A stretch of DNA of 57,275 bases, from positions 1 through 57,275 of the IMG/VR virus record IMGVR_UViG_3300029199_000004, one strand, 5' to 3'. A program made the position numbers and the translations under genes. The notes beneath the pieces were generated by a model. That model saw nothing but the letters and a program-made list of their open reading frames with translations. It had not been told where the DNA came from and ran no database searches. Source of the stretch: a virus. Numbering within the stretch: the stretch's first letter is position 1; each line of letters opens with the position of its first letter. Positions 23,474 to 30,511 of the stretch are shown here, in pieces.

Positions 23474-24492
23474 AGCAGGTCTTCCTCTTCCTCGGCTTGT
23501 TCTTCGTCGCGCTCGTCCTCGCCGTCGAGGAGGTCCGCCAGCGCCTCCGGCTTCTCTTCGCCGCCCAGTGCGTCGAGCAGATCGCCCAGCAGCTTGAGCA
23601 TCAGGTCTTGCACCAGCAGCAGGGTGGCCCGGGCCTCGGTGACCTTGCTCTCGTCCTCGCCGATGTCGTCGCGAATCTGCTGATGCAGCTCCTCGGGCCA
23701 CTGGATGCCCTTGATACCCAGCATCTCGTTGACGGTGAACGGGACCCCTTCCTGGCCAAGCCCGCTTTCGGGTTCCCAGATCAGCTCCAGCTGGTTGACG
23801 CGCCGGCCGGACTCGATCAGCTGCACGATGTCGTCTTCGCTCAGGTCGACGTTCTTTCCGCTCAGGGTCGAGCTTTCTTCGGAAGCACCTCGGGATTGGA
23901 ACGATTCACCCAGGGAGAATGCCGCCGGGGCGCTCAGGTCCGGGTTTTTCACCCACTCGGTGAAGCTCACGATCGGTGAGACCTTGGTGCCGACCGGACG
24001 CAGCGGCAGGCTGCCGAGTGCTGAGCGCAGCAGGGACAGCAGGTCCTCAGCCTTCTTGGCGCTGGTGGTCTCGACGAAGACGTAGGGTGGGCAGATCAGT
24101 GCGTTGATCCGGCTGTGACTGACGAAGGCATGCGGCATCATGGCTTGGACGATCTCGTCCTTGATCCGAGCCTTCTCCTTCGCGTAGACCTTGCGGACCT
24201 GATCCTTCTCGATCTCGCGGACCTTGGCCTCGACGTTCTGCTTCACCACTTTGCCGGGCAGCAGCCGCTCGGACTTGCGCGCAGCAATGAAAATGCCCTT
24301 GGCGCCGATGGGCTCAGCGTAGTCATCGTCGACACCCAGCGGCTCGATGAAGCCCATGGTGCTGAGTTCCTGGCTGGCCGGGTTGCGCGCCGCCTTGGTT
24401 TGCAGCGCCTCGGACAGCGCCTCCAGGTCGTGCAGCGGAATCGGTTGCGTGAACCGATAGGTCAGCACGTTGTTGAGTAGCTTGATCGACAC
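23470..24492 (-). CDS. rdgC: RdgC-like recombination-associated protein
   Basis: This 340-residue protein belongs to the RdgC family, ring-shaped dimers that bind double-stranded DNA and limit RecA. The start at GTG 24492 is chosen because AAGGGGG precedes it and VSIKLLNNVLTYRFTQPIPL matches the family's N-terminus; upstream in-frame codons lack a ribosome site and overlap the repeats at 24.6 kb. The middle part (MGFIEPLG, GIFIAARKSERLLPGKVVKQ) is typical. The C-terminus is very acidic (DEEQAEEEEDLL), longer than in many hosts. A phage copy could modulate host recombination during replication or lysogeny. Confidence 0.85.
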   Translation of the reverse strand: MSIKLLNNVLTYRFTQPIPLHDLEALSEALQTKAARNPASQELSTMGFIEPLGVDDDYAEPIGAKGIFIAARKSERLLPGKVVKQNVEAKVREIEKDQVRKVYAKEKARIKDEIVQAMMPHAFVSHSRINALICPPYVFVETTSAKKAEDLLSLLRSALGSLPLRPVGTKVSPIVSFTEWVKNPDLSAPAAFSLGESFQSRGASEESSTLSGKNVDLSEDDIVQLIESGRRVNQLELIWEPESGLGQEGVPFTVNEMLGIKGIQWPEELHQQIRDDIGEDESKVTEARATLLLVQDLMLKLLGDLLDALGGEEKPEALADLLDGEDERDEEQAEEEEDLL

Positions 24493-24543
24493 GGTGTTAC
24501 CCCCTTGTGAGCCGTCAGCAGATTGATTGCTTGGCGATGTTAA

Positions 24544-24560
24544 TTCAACCAACGGTTGAA
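24544..24560. promoter_or_regulatory. perfect operator upstream of rdgC
   Basis: TTCAAC-CAACG-GTTGAA is a perfect copy of the palindrome, 52 bases upstream of the rdgC start. On the minus strand TTGATA precedes it and TAACAT follows, giving a 19-base spacer promoter of moderate quality that would be blocked by a bound repressor. Confidence 0.65.
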
Positions 24561-24594
24561 TATCAATCCAGCAAGTTGAATTTAGGCTGAGCTG

Positions 24595-24829
24595 AGGTCT
24601 CGCCGGGTCGGTGAAGTAATGCCTCGGATGCAGGTCTCGCTGGCTCGGCAAAGTAGTGCCTGGAGTCGCCCGGGCCATCGGCATTCGGGTTCCCCCACGT
24701 CCATGAGCCGGTCACGGGCCGAAGGCAGCTGCTCGATCGCTTTCCAGCTCGCGGCGGAGGCGGTGGGCCAGCGGGTCGGAGGTCTCGCCAGGGTGGCAAA
24801 GTAAAGGTCTCGCCAGGGTGGCAAAGTAA
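24595..24829. repeat. four copies of a 25-30 bp repeat in a gene-free region
   Basis: AGGTCTCGCC followed by a variable GG-rich centre and GGCAAAGTAA recurs at 24595-24624, 24632-24661, 24780-24804 and 24805-24829. The last two are an exact 25-bp tandem pair; the first two are diverged and extend to TGCCT. No gene reads through them with support. The stretch 24493-25135 otherwise holds only the operator and no convincing coding sequence. Spaced direct repeats suggest protein binding sites, perhaps partition- or packaging-like. Confidence 0.65.
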
Positions 24830-25135
24830 GCGGTCCAGGTCGGTCCAGAAAAAAATCGGTACAGAGCGCGACACCCAGGGTTCACGCGGGTCCGAATCAG
24901 GCGGCGGGAGGGGGCGAAATAGGGGGCGGGCGCCCGCTCTGGCGGTCACGGCATGCCGCTGGAATGGCCGCTGCAGCGCTCCGGCTGCCGTCTGGCGCGC
25001 GTTCGCCAGTCGGCAATGCCTAGCTAGTGGCCAGCATGCTGGCGCCGCGTAGGCGAGCGCGTAGGAGCTCAAATTGACCGGGCGCCGTTGCTGGCGATAT
25101 GGTGGCCGCCGTCCAAGTAATCAGGAGCGCAAGCA

Positions 25136-25678
25136 ATGCCCGGCGAACTCTTCGGCCTTTTCGTTTTGACCGGCGGCACGGTTGCCGCTGCGCTGGCGTA
25201 TCTGGTCTGGTCGCACGTATCGGCGGCGCGGGAGAAAGCCCGGGAGGCTGCGAAAGAACAGCGCTGGCGCGCCGCGTTCGGGATGGCGGAAGAGTCACCA
25301 GCGGCGCCGGAGTCACGCAAGCCCGGGCGCGCATGGTTGCCGGTTGCTGTGCTGGTCGGCGCCCTGGCGATCGGCGCCGGGCTTATGGTGGCGGATGAAG
25401 GCGAAGAGGGCGCCCGGCCGGCTGCAGCGGATGACCTGGCCGCGCGGTTCCCGGGACCATGGCGCGCCGACTATCGCCAGGATTTACAGCGGGCGCTGTT
25501 GGCTGCCGGCGCTGGTGCGTGTGTGTACCGGTACCGGACCGGAACCGCGCCGGGCGAATTCCTGGCGTATTGTCCGGGCTCCGGCGCTGGCCAGTGGCGT
25601 GCCTATCTGGTCTGGCTCCCGTCCGGTCGGACAATGGGACCTTTCCCGCCGTCGGCAGACTTGCCGCTCCCGGAATAG
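25136..25678 (+). CDS. membrane protein, unknown
   Basis: A 180-residue protein starting at ATG 25136 behind AGGAG. It has an N-terminal transmembrane helix (LFVLTGGTVAAALAYLVWSH), a charged linker, a second helix at about residues 67-85 (WLPVAVLVGALAIGAGLMVA) and a C-terminal soluble part of about 85 residues. It faces the leftward operon and ends at a shared bidirectional terminator. A lone rightward gene in this position may be expressed in the lysogen. Function unknown. Confidence 0.6.
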   Translation: MPGELFGLFVLTGGTVAAALAYLVWSHVSAAREKAREAAKEQRWRAAFGMAEESPAAPESRKPGRAWLPVAVLVGALAIGAGLMVADEGEEGARPAAADDLAARFPGPWRADYRQDLQRALLAAGAGACVYRYRTGTAPGEFLAYCPGSGAGQWRAYLVWLPSGRTMGPFPPSADLPLPE

Positions 25679-25685
25679 CGGGCAC

Positions 25686-25711
25686 AAAAAAGCCCGGCAA
25701 TCCCGGGCTTT
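25686..25711. terminator. bidirectional intrinsic terminator
   Basis: AAAGCCCGG / CCGGGCTTT (9-bp stem, loop CAATC) lies between convergent genes. Reading leftward the stem is followed by a run of six T, so it ends the 29383-25730 operon strongly; reading rightward it has three T. Confidence 0.88.
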
Positions 25712-25729
25712 CGGTTGGATGGTTGGCGG

Positions 25730-25942
25730 TTATCCGTACCGGTCGAAGTCTTCCGCATAACTTCGCGTTTTGATCGCGCTCGCGATTATTGCCATCAGTA
25801 GGGCGGCCAGGATGCTGCCGCCGGGCTTGATCGCCATCCAGAACGCGGCGCCATAGGCGATGAGCCGAACGGTTCGGACCAGCAAGTTAAAGCCGGCGTA
25901 AACGTAAACGGCCGCGGGCGTTTTCTCTTCGTCCGGTTTCAT
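25730..25942 (-). CDS. small membrane protein, end of leftward operon
   Basis: A 70-residue product overlapping the previous gene by four bases. It has hydrophobic segments at about 12-35 (VYVYAGFNLLVRTVRLIAYG) and 38-57 (IKPGGSILAALLMAIIASAI). It is the last gene before the terminator. Function unknown. Confidence 0.55.
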   Translation of the reverse strand: MKPDEEKTPAAVYVYAGFNLLVRTVRLIAYGAAFWMAIKPGGSILAALLMAIIASAIKTRSYAEDFDRYG

Positions 25943-26328
25943 TCTGCGCCCTCAATCAATCGCCTTTCGACCAGATCGCCCCAACATCCGATCGATAGCC
26001 GGCGCCCTTGAAAAATCAGCGTTGCCGCGTATGTATCGCCCGCGTTCGCATAGTAAACGTGCTCCCGGTTGCGCTTGTGCCAACCGAGATATTCCACGCC
26101 ATGGAAGCCGGCGGCACGGTCGACCGCTTCGCGCTTCGCCTGGCGCAGATTCGGCAACGGTCCGCACGTCGGAATAATGGTGCCGTCTGCAGCAGGATAA
26201 ACGGCGGCCAGTTCCTCAAGGCTACGCGCTTTCCAGATTGCCCGGATCAACTCCGGTTCGCAGTCTAGCCGGATATTTCGGTGTGAAAGGCTCGCCAGGG
26301 TTGGCGCTATCCATAGTGGCGCGGTCAT
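25939..26328 (-). CDS. unknown protein of the leftward small-gene operon
   Basis: The 129-residue product starts at ATG 26328 behind AGGAGGCGCC and overlaps both neighbours by four bases. It has HRNIRLDCEPELIRAIWKAR and a C-terminal region with several Cys and aromatic residues (YLGWHKRNREHVYYANAG, GDTYAATLIFQGRRLSIGCW). It may be a small alpha/beta protein. No family is recognised. Confidence 0.5.
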   Translation of the reverse strand: MTAPLWIAPTLASLSHRNIRLDCEPELIRAIWKARSLEELAAVYPAADGTIIPTCGPLPNLRQAKREAVDRAAGFHGVEYLGWHKRNREHVYYANAGDTYAATLIFQGRRLSIGCWGDLVERRLIEGAE

Positions 26329-26714
26329 TGTGGCGCCTCCTGGCTTTCGTCGTCGTCGCCATAGGCGGCCGGTATCTGGTGCCCGCAATGGTCGCAACGA
26401 AGCGCGCCGTCTTCCCAATTGACGCCAGAGGCGACCACGCGCCAGCCGGTCGAATAGTTGCCGCGGATTTCCTCGGTTATTTCCCGAAGGTTCGCCCGGG
26501 CGCAGTCGAAGCAAAGCGCGGCGCCGTCGGATGTCGCCAGGTATAGCGGATAACCGCCGGGAAACGTGAACTCGCCAGCGCGGAGCGTGGCGCGAAGGTC
26601 GGCGCCGGTCTCAATCTCCGACCGCTGAAAGGCGAACCGTGCGCGGACGGTTTCGCAGTTTGAGTGCCGCACCAGATCGCCGGAGCTCGAAACGAAAAAA
26701 TTAGCGTGTGCCAT
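26325..26714 (-). CDS. CxxC protein of the leftward small-gene operon
   Basis: This 129-residue protein starts at ATG 26714. It contains two CxxC pairs, CFDCARAN (near residue 72) and CDHCGHQIP (near residue 110), likely a zinc site, and an acidic end (DDDESQEAPQ). The N-terminus (MAHANFFVSSSGDLVRHSNC) is well formed. It overlaps the next gene by four bases. Function unknown. Confidence 0.5.
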   Translation of the reverse strand: MAHANFFVSSSGDLVRHSNCETVRARFAFQRSEIETGADLRATLRAGEFTFPGGYPLYLATSDGAALCFDCARANLREITEEIRGNYSTGWRVVASGVNWEDGALRCDHCGHQIPAAYGDDDESQEAPQ

Positions 26715-26728
26715 GGTTGCAAATTCCC

Positions 26729-27145
26729 TTATTGGTTGATTTCGCGGCCGAACGTGCACACGCCGGAGCGCTGCAGCCAATCGATAACCCGATCTCGCGT
26801 TATGCCGCCGGGGAAAGGCGCGCGACCGTCGAGCAATGCCAGGCCATACGGCACGCCGCGCCCGTCTAGGCTTCGCTTAAGTGCCTTGTCCGGGATGTCG
26901 AGCACCAGCGCGGCGCGCTCGCGACTACTGGCGCGCGTGAATTTCCGGTTGCCGTCCTCATCTTCGGCGCACCATAGCGGTTCGCCTAATCCCCAATATG
27001 CGCCGCCGTCGTCATACCCGCCGGAGTCCAACCGGACACGATAAAGGCGGACGAAGCGCGGCAGATCGGTTTCTAGGAAGCCATCGGCCTGGCGTCCCAT
27101 CGGTGCGCCGTAGCGGCTCGAAACATCGGAAAATTGCTTAGCCAT
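26729..27145 (-). CDS. conserved accessory-element protein, unknown
   Basis: A 138-residue product starting MAKQFSDVSSRYGAPMGRQ, with FVRLYRVRLDSGGYDDGGAY and WGLGEPLWCAEDEDGN. I recall similar proteins from Pseudomonas plasmids and islands, always without a function. The stop region contains the half operator TTGGTTGA. Its start overlaps the previous stop by one base. Confidence 0.55.
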   Translation of the reverse strand: MAKQFSDVSSRYGAPMGRQADGFLETDLPRFVRLYRVRLDSGGYDDGGAYWGLGEPLWCAEDEDGNRKFTRASSRERAALVLDIPDKALKRSLDGRGVPYGLALLDGRAPFPGGITRDRVIDWLQRSGVCTFGREINQ

Positions 27146-27666
27146 TATGCTGCCGCCTCTTCAGATTCCAGCCGCGCGCGCTCTTCGGCTTCATATTCGC
27201 GCTGATGTTCGGCAGCTCTTTCGGCCATGGAATCGGCAGCCCGCGCCGCGCCCGCTTCGTCGTCGTATACGGTCGCGTCCAGCTCGCTGGCCATACCTTC
27301 GCCAATGCTCCAACCGGCTAGGAAGCCGCGCGACTTCGGCAGCCGGCACACAATGCCGCGGATGGTCTCGGAGTCGCCGAATTCATCAGTGAACCATCCT
27401 GTGTGACCGATTGAGCGGCACACGTCGTCCGCCCATTGCCAGCGCAAGCCCGGCGCGAAGTCGGACGCCAGGTAGAACGCCAGGCCATTGCAGCGGCTGG
27501 CCGGCTTCGGCGCGTGGTAATACGGACCGGCTACCGGTTGCGTGCGCCGTTGTATGCGGTCGGCGATCGATCCGCGCGGGAGCATCGCAACGCGGCGCGG
27601 CCAGGCGAAACCGGCGAAAGTGAATTCCGGAGCCGGGAGCGGGAACAACTGCGAAAGAGTTTTCAT
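27145..27666 (-). CDS. unknown protein of the leftward small-gene operon
   Basis: This 173-residue protein begins MKTLSQLFPLPAPEFTFAG and ends in a long charged helix (AADSMAERAAEHQREYEAEE). It has SRCNGLAFYLASDFAPGLRW and CRSIGHTGWFTDEFGDSET, a pattern I cannot place. It is translated from one of the repeated leaders (27668-27703). Function unknown. Confidence 0.5.
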   Translation of the reverse strand: MKTLSQLFPLPAPEFTFAGFAWPRRVAMLPRGSIADRIQRRTQPVAGPYYHAPKPASRCNGLAFYLASDFAPGLRWQWADDVCRSIGHTGWFTDEFGDSETIRGIVCRLPKSRGFLAGWSIGEGMASELDATVYDDEAGAARAADSMAERAAEHQREYEAEERARLESEEAAA

Positions 27667-27667
27667 G

Positions 27668-27703
27668 GTTGATAATTCCTCTGATGGTTGAAATCGCGGG
27701 CGC
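27668..27703 (-). repeat. repeated leader, copy 1
   Basis: A 36-bp leader occurs before three genes of the operon: here, at 27926-27951 (first 26 bp only) and at 28157-28192. On the minus strand it contains TTCAACCATCAG, then the ribosome site AGAGGAAT, then ATCAAC next to the start codon, so two operator half sites bracket the ribosome site. Confidence 0.7.
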
Positions 27704-27705
27704 AG

Positions 27706-27924
27706 TTATTCCGCGGCTGCAGCGGTTGGCGGAATGCTCCGGCTGCCGAAGTTCGAAGCCGAAAATTTAACGGCGCGGATACTTTCGACACATTCGGCGA
27801 TCGCGCCGGCCAGTTGTTCGGCCTGATCAGCGTCGAGATAAACCGTCTCGCCATCGGCGCCGATGAATGCCAGGGCGACCGAATCGCCGAAGCGGTGAAT
27901 GTGCGCGTTAACGGACTTTTTCAT
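27706..27924 (-). CDS. small unknown protein
   Basis: A 72-residue product beginning MKKSVNAHIHRFGDSVALAF, with ADGETVYLDADQAEQLAGAI. The pattern is a small alpha/beta domain resembling other short proteins in Pseudomonas accessory regions. Its start lies within the end of the upstream gene and behind leader copy 2. Function unknown. Confidence 0.5.
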   Translation of the reverse strand: MKKSVNAHIHRFGDSVALAFIGADGETVYLDADQAEQLAGAIAECVESIRAVKFSASNFGSRSIPPTAAAAE

Positions 27925-28156
27925 TGTTGATAATTCCTCTGATGGTTGAAACGGTGGCCGGCGTCATGCCTGCTTTTCTGAGCCAAGCGCAAGCCGACGC
28001 GAAAGCGGGCCCATATTCCTGCGCGTGGCGTTCACGCCACTGCATCACGCCGGTAGTGCCGCCGAAGTCGGACCATGTGAACACGCTATATCCATCGCTT
28101 GACTGGCGAATTTCGGCGCACCTTTCTTGCGCTTTGCCGCTGAAAACTAGTGTCAT
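27908..28156 (-). CDS. small unknown protein
   Basis: An 82-residue product starting at ATG 28156 behind leader copy 3. It contains GYSVFTWSDFGGTTGVMQWR and a helical end. Its last residues (TVSTIRGIINNEK) are encoded by leader copy 2, so this gene overlaps the next by 17 bases. Function unknown. Confidence 0.5.
   Translation of the reverse strand: MTLVFSGKAQERCAEIRQSSDGYSVFTWSDFGGTTGVMQWRERHAQEYGPAFASACAWLRKAGMTPATVSTIRGIINNEKVR
27926..27951 (-). repeat. repeated leader, copy 2
   Basis: This copy is identical to the first 26 bp of copies 1 and 3. It both encodes the end of the upstream protein and supplies the ribosome site of the downstream gene. Confidence 0.7.
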
Positions 28157-28192
28157 GTTGATAATTCCTCTGATGGTTGAAATCGCGGGCGC
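28157..28192 (-). repeat. repeated leader, copy 3
   Basis: This copy is identical to copy 1 over 36 bp, and the similarity continues a few bases further (GTTATTC). It lies between 28195-28953 and the gene at 28156. Confidence 0.7.
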
Positions 28193-28194
28193 GG

Positions 28195-28953
28195 TTATTC
28201 GCCGAAATAGAAAACGCTGGCGTATTGAATAAGGTCGGCCACTTCGTCGGAGTCGCATGCGTACTCCTGTTTCCCTTCGAACCAATCTTGATACAACAGA
28301 CGCGCGCTTTCCGGTTCGCCGTAACGGTCCAGGTCGCCGACTATCTCGACGTGCGGTCCGCCGGTACACAACAGAATGCGGAATTCCGAGGCCGAAAGTC
28401 TGGCGCCGACGGTTTCCCAATCGCTGCGAATCTCGACAGAAAGCGCGTCATCTTCGATGCGCTGGCGAGCATCGTCCTGGCTTTCGCAATCGCCGGCTGC
28501 CGCTTCCAGCTCATCCAGTTCCGCGGCGTCCTCCTCGGATAGTCCACCGTTTGGAGCATCGGAAACCCAGAATGCCCAACCGTCGAGCGTGAATGAAAAG
28601 GCGCCGGTCTGGGTTTCCACATTATCGGCCGCCTCTTCGAAGCGCGCCGCGCGTCCCAGCTGTTCCGCCTCTTCAATTTTGTCGCCGGTCTCGGAATGGC
28701 TTTCCGCCTCTTCCCGGCATTGTTCGGCGCGTTCGCGCAACTCTTCGGCGATATGGTCCCGGGCGTCTGTGAATTCTGCGAACTGGCAAGGCTCCGAATC
28801 CGGCAGATATCCGGCCATGTTCCAACCGGCAACAAACGGCTGCCGCTCTTCGCGCAATTCTTCCAACCGGTCATAGTCGCAGTTGAGCGCAGCCACCATG
28901 GCGCGAACGCTGGAAAGTTGGGCTTTTGCTTGATCGCGTGCGTTATCGGACAT
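28195..28953 (-). CDS. strongly acidic protein, possible DNA mimic
   Basis: This 252-residue protein starts at ATG 28953 behind AAGGAATCTCGAAA. By my count it has 62 Asp or Glu against 21 Lys or Arg, a net charge near -41. The first 110 residues are helical (RLEELREERQPF, ELRERAEQCREEAESH) and a probable beta domain follows (AFSFTLDGWAFWVSDAP, FRILLCTGGPHVEIVGDL). Such acidity is seen in antirestriction and other DNA-mimic proteins, but no known family is recognised, so this is a suggestion only. Confidence 0.55.
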   Translation of the reverse strand: MSDNARDQAKAQLSSVRAMVAALNCDYDRLEELREERQPFVAGWNMAGYLPDSEPCQFAEFTDARDHIAEELRERAEQCREEAESHSETGDKIEEAEQLGRAARFEEAADNVETQTGAFSFTLDGWAFWVSDAPNGGLSEEDAAELDELEAAAGDCESQDDARQRIEDDALSVEIRSDWETVGARLSASEFRILLCTGGPHVEIVGDLDRYGEPESARLLYQDWFEGKQEYACDSDEVADLIQYASVFYFGE

Positions 28954-28967
28954 TTTCGAGATTCCTT

Positions 28968-29123
28968 TTAGTTGAACTTAGAACTAACGGTTGAAACGGC
29001 GGGCGCAACAGTGACGCGCCAGGCTCCGGCGACCTTTCCCAATCGGACTATTTGCCCGGCTTTCGCTTGCTGGAAAGCGTAGGAAAAGGCGAAAGCGGCG
29101 CACGGGAAAGCATGGTCAGTCAT
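28968..29123 (-). CDS. 51-residue protein, too short for most gene callers
   Basis: On the minus strand an ATG at 29123 opens 51 codons beginning MTDHAFPCAAFAFSYAFQQA and ending STVSSKFN before TAA. Its ATG overlaps the stop of the gene at 29120-29383 (ATGA), and it fills the only gap in the operon. The central part (AGQIVRLGKVAGAWRVTVAP) looks like a small beta hairpin. Support is positional. Confidence 0.5.
   Translation of the reverse strand: MTDHAFPCAAFAFSYAFQQAKAGQIVRLGKVAGAWRVTVAPAVSTVSSKFN
28979..28995. promoter_or_regulatory. degenerate operator-like site
   Basis: TAGAAC-TAACG-GTTGAA has two mismatches to the palindrome. A further half site, GTTGAA, is at 28971-28976. It lies just upstream of the gene starting at 28953, inside the end of the 51-residue gene. 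Confidence 0.35.
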
Positions 29124-29383
29124 AGCGCGGACTCCGGCATGCCGTGCTGGCGTAGCGCGCCGATAACCTGGCCGGTTACGTCACGGTCCGCAGCGTCGAA
29201 GAATTCGAAGCCAGAGAAACGGCCGCGGCGATGCACTACCACTAGCGCGAGCTCATTTTTCCGGTTACGCACGGCAAAGCGGCCGAAAGCGTAGGGACCG
29301 GCGGAAAGTATTGCAGCGCGGCGCATGGCGCGACCGACCTTTGCCAGGAAAGCGGGATTGATAAGAGCGGTTCTATTCAGCAT
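29120..29383 (-). CDS. first gene of the leftward operon, unknown
   Basis: The 87-residue product starts at ATG 29383 behind AAGGAGTCGCCGCA. It is basic at the start (VGRAMRRAAILSAGPYAFGR) and has a strand-rich middle (NELALVVVHRRGRFSGFEFF) and a short helical end. It is the promoter-proximal gene of the operon driven from 29423-29451. Function unknown. Confidence 0.55.
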   Translation of the reverse strand: MLNRTALINPAFLAKVGRAMRRAAILSAGPYAFGRFAVRNRKNELALVVVHRRGRFSGFEFFDAADRDVTGQVIGALRQHGMPESAL

Positions 29384-29422
29384 TGCGGCGACTCCTTTTC
29401 AATTCATCCAAACCACGCGCGA

Positions 29423-29463
29423 ATAATATCGCCGTGATGTTGAAGATTCAACCGATAGTTGAA
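29423..29463 (-). promoter_or_regulatory. leftward operon promoter with operator over its -35
   Basis: On the minus strand TTGAAT (29446-29451) and TATTAT (29423-29428) are 17 bases apart. The -35 element is one arm of the perfect palindrome TTCAAC-CGATA-GTTGAA (29447-29463). The promoter faces the operon beginning at 29383. Confidence 0.72.
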
Positions 29464-29500
29464 AAGAAAATGCGAAAAGTTGAATCGGCAGGGAGGCGGC

Positions 29501-29590
29501 AGCCCGGCAAGGCCAGGATCAGCAGCCCGGCAAGGCCAGGATCAGCAGCCCGGCATCAGCAGCCCGGCATCAGCAGCAGCCCGGCATCAG
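29501..29590. repeat. GC-rich tandem repeats
   Basis: Two exact 23-bp copies (29501-29523, 29524-29546) starting AGCCCGGCAAGGCC are followed by shortened 14-bp units AGCCCGGCATCAGC at 29547 and 29561 and a related unit to 29590. No supported gene crosses them. The gene-free stretch 29384-29996 contains these repeats, a promoter with operator, a CGAAATCCG / CGGATTCG hairpin near 29909-29933 and a terminator. Confidence 0.7.
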
Positions 29591-29958
29591 GGCGCCAGGA
29601 TGGATAGCGGGTTGAATCCGGATTAATCGGAGTTCGGGAACCTGGCGAATCAGCCGAATGCGGCAATTCGTGAATCCCTGAATTCGGCAATTCGTGCGCC
29701 GCGGCTACCTGGCCAGCTGGCGCCGCCGGGCCTGGCGTGGTCGCTCTGGGTCCCATCCAGGGAATCCGGGCTGCCGGGGGGTCGCCGAGGCTCGGGATTC
29801 GAGGGTTTTCAACCTGTGCAATAGGACTCTCGTGCGTAAATTGCTGATCTACAAAGGGTTTCAGCGAGCTCGGTTTTTCCAGAATTCGGTCGTAGGCACC
29901 TCTGGCTCACGAAATCCGATTTTTCCGGATTCGCGCTGGAGGAATCTCGGGCAAAAGA

Positions 29959-29978
29959 AAACCCGCCGGAGCGGGTTT
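29959..29978 (-). terminator. intrinsic terminator
   Basis: AAACCCGC / GCGGGTTT with loop CGGA lies 19 bases past the stop of the 61-residue gene. On the minus strand it is followed by TTTTCTTTT. Confidence 0.8.
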
Positions 29979-29996
29979 CTTGGTGTTCTGGGTTTT

Positions 29997-30182
29997 TCAG
30001 TCACCGATCTTATGAGTGCTGAAGTAGCGGCGCCTGCGTTCGCGGACGACCTCTTCCGCCACGTCGAACACCTCCCCCGGATTGGTTGACCCGGACAGCG
30101 TGTTCGCCTGCTGGCCCGCAACAATCGCGATGGCTAATGCGGTGATCAGATCGATTTCGTCGTGATCGAACTCCGGACCCAT
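29997..30182 (-). CDS. small unknown protein downstream of HU
   Basis: A 61-residue product starting one base after the HU stop. It is acidic and helical first (MGPEFDHDEIDLITALAIAI) and basic at the end (VVRERRRRYFSTHKIGD). It is the last gene before a terminator. Function unknown. Confidence 0.5.
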   Translation of the reverse strand: MGPEFDHDEIDLITALAIAIVAGQQANTLSGSTNPGEVFDVAEEVVRERRRRYFSTHKIGD

Positions 30183-30183
30183 C

Positions 30184-30456
30184 TCAGTTCACCGCTTCCA
30201 GCAGCTTCTTGCCCGGGCGGAACTTCACAACCACCTTCGATGCGAGCTGCATGGGATTGCCGGTCTGCGGGTTGCGTGCGGTGCGGGCAGGGCGGGTGAC
30301 TGGGCTGAAGCTGCCGAAGCCGACGATGCGAACTTCGTTGCCGGCGGAAAGCTCAGACTGCAGGCCGTGCAGTACGGCGTCGACCATGCGGCCGGCTTCA
30401 GCTTTGCTGGTGTTGGTCTGCAGTGCGATGGTGTCGATCAGGTTCTGCTTGGGCAT
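30184..30456 (-). CDS. HU/IHF family DNA-binding protein
   Basis: A 90-residue histone-like protein starting at ATG 30456 behind CCAGGAGATACACC. It has the full HU pattern: MPKQNLIDTIALQTNTSKAE, the dimer region, VRIVGFGSFSPVTRPARTA and RNPQTGN at the tip of the DNA-binding arm, then VVVKFRPGKKLLEAVN. HU bends DNA and helps replication, integrase complexes and repression loops. A phage-encoded copy may assist integration or replication initiation. Confidence 0.93.
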   Translation of the reverse strand: MPKQNLIDTIALQTNTSKAEAGRMVDAVLHGLQSELSAGNEVRIVGFGSFSPVTRPARTARNPQTGNPMQLASKVVVKFRPGKKLLEAVN

Positions 30457-30484
30457 GGTGTATCTCCTGGTTTGCAGGTGCTTC

Positions 30485-30511
30485 GGTTGAAAAATCAGGT
30501 GATGGTTGAAT
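30485..30511. promoter_or_regulatory. two operator half sites upstream of HU
   Basis: GGTTGAA (30485-30491) and GGTTGAAT (30504-30511) lie in direct orientation, 19 bases apart, between the HU gene and the gene upstream of it. The second overlaps that gene's stop codon. Confidence 0.4.

Noticed and set aside
24780-24829. TGGCAAAG within the 25-bp repeats as a sigma-54 promoter
   Set aside because: The downstream TTGC element at the required distance is absent.
27668-28192. The leader repeats as a CRISPR array
   Set aside because: Only three copies, spacing of 200-260 bases filled by genes, and no cas genes.
29694-30089. Plus-strand open frame of 131 codons over the terminator region
   Set aside because: It crosses a strong terminator, overlaps a supported minus-strand gene and has no ribosome site.
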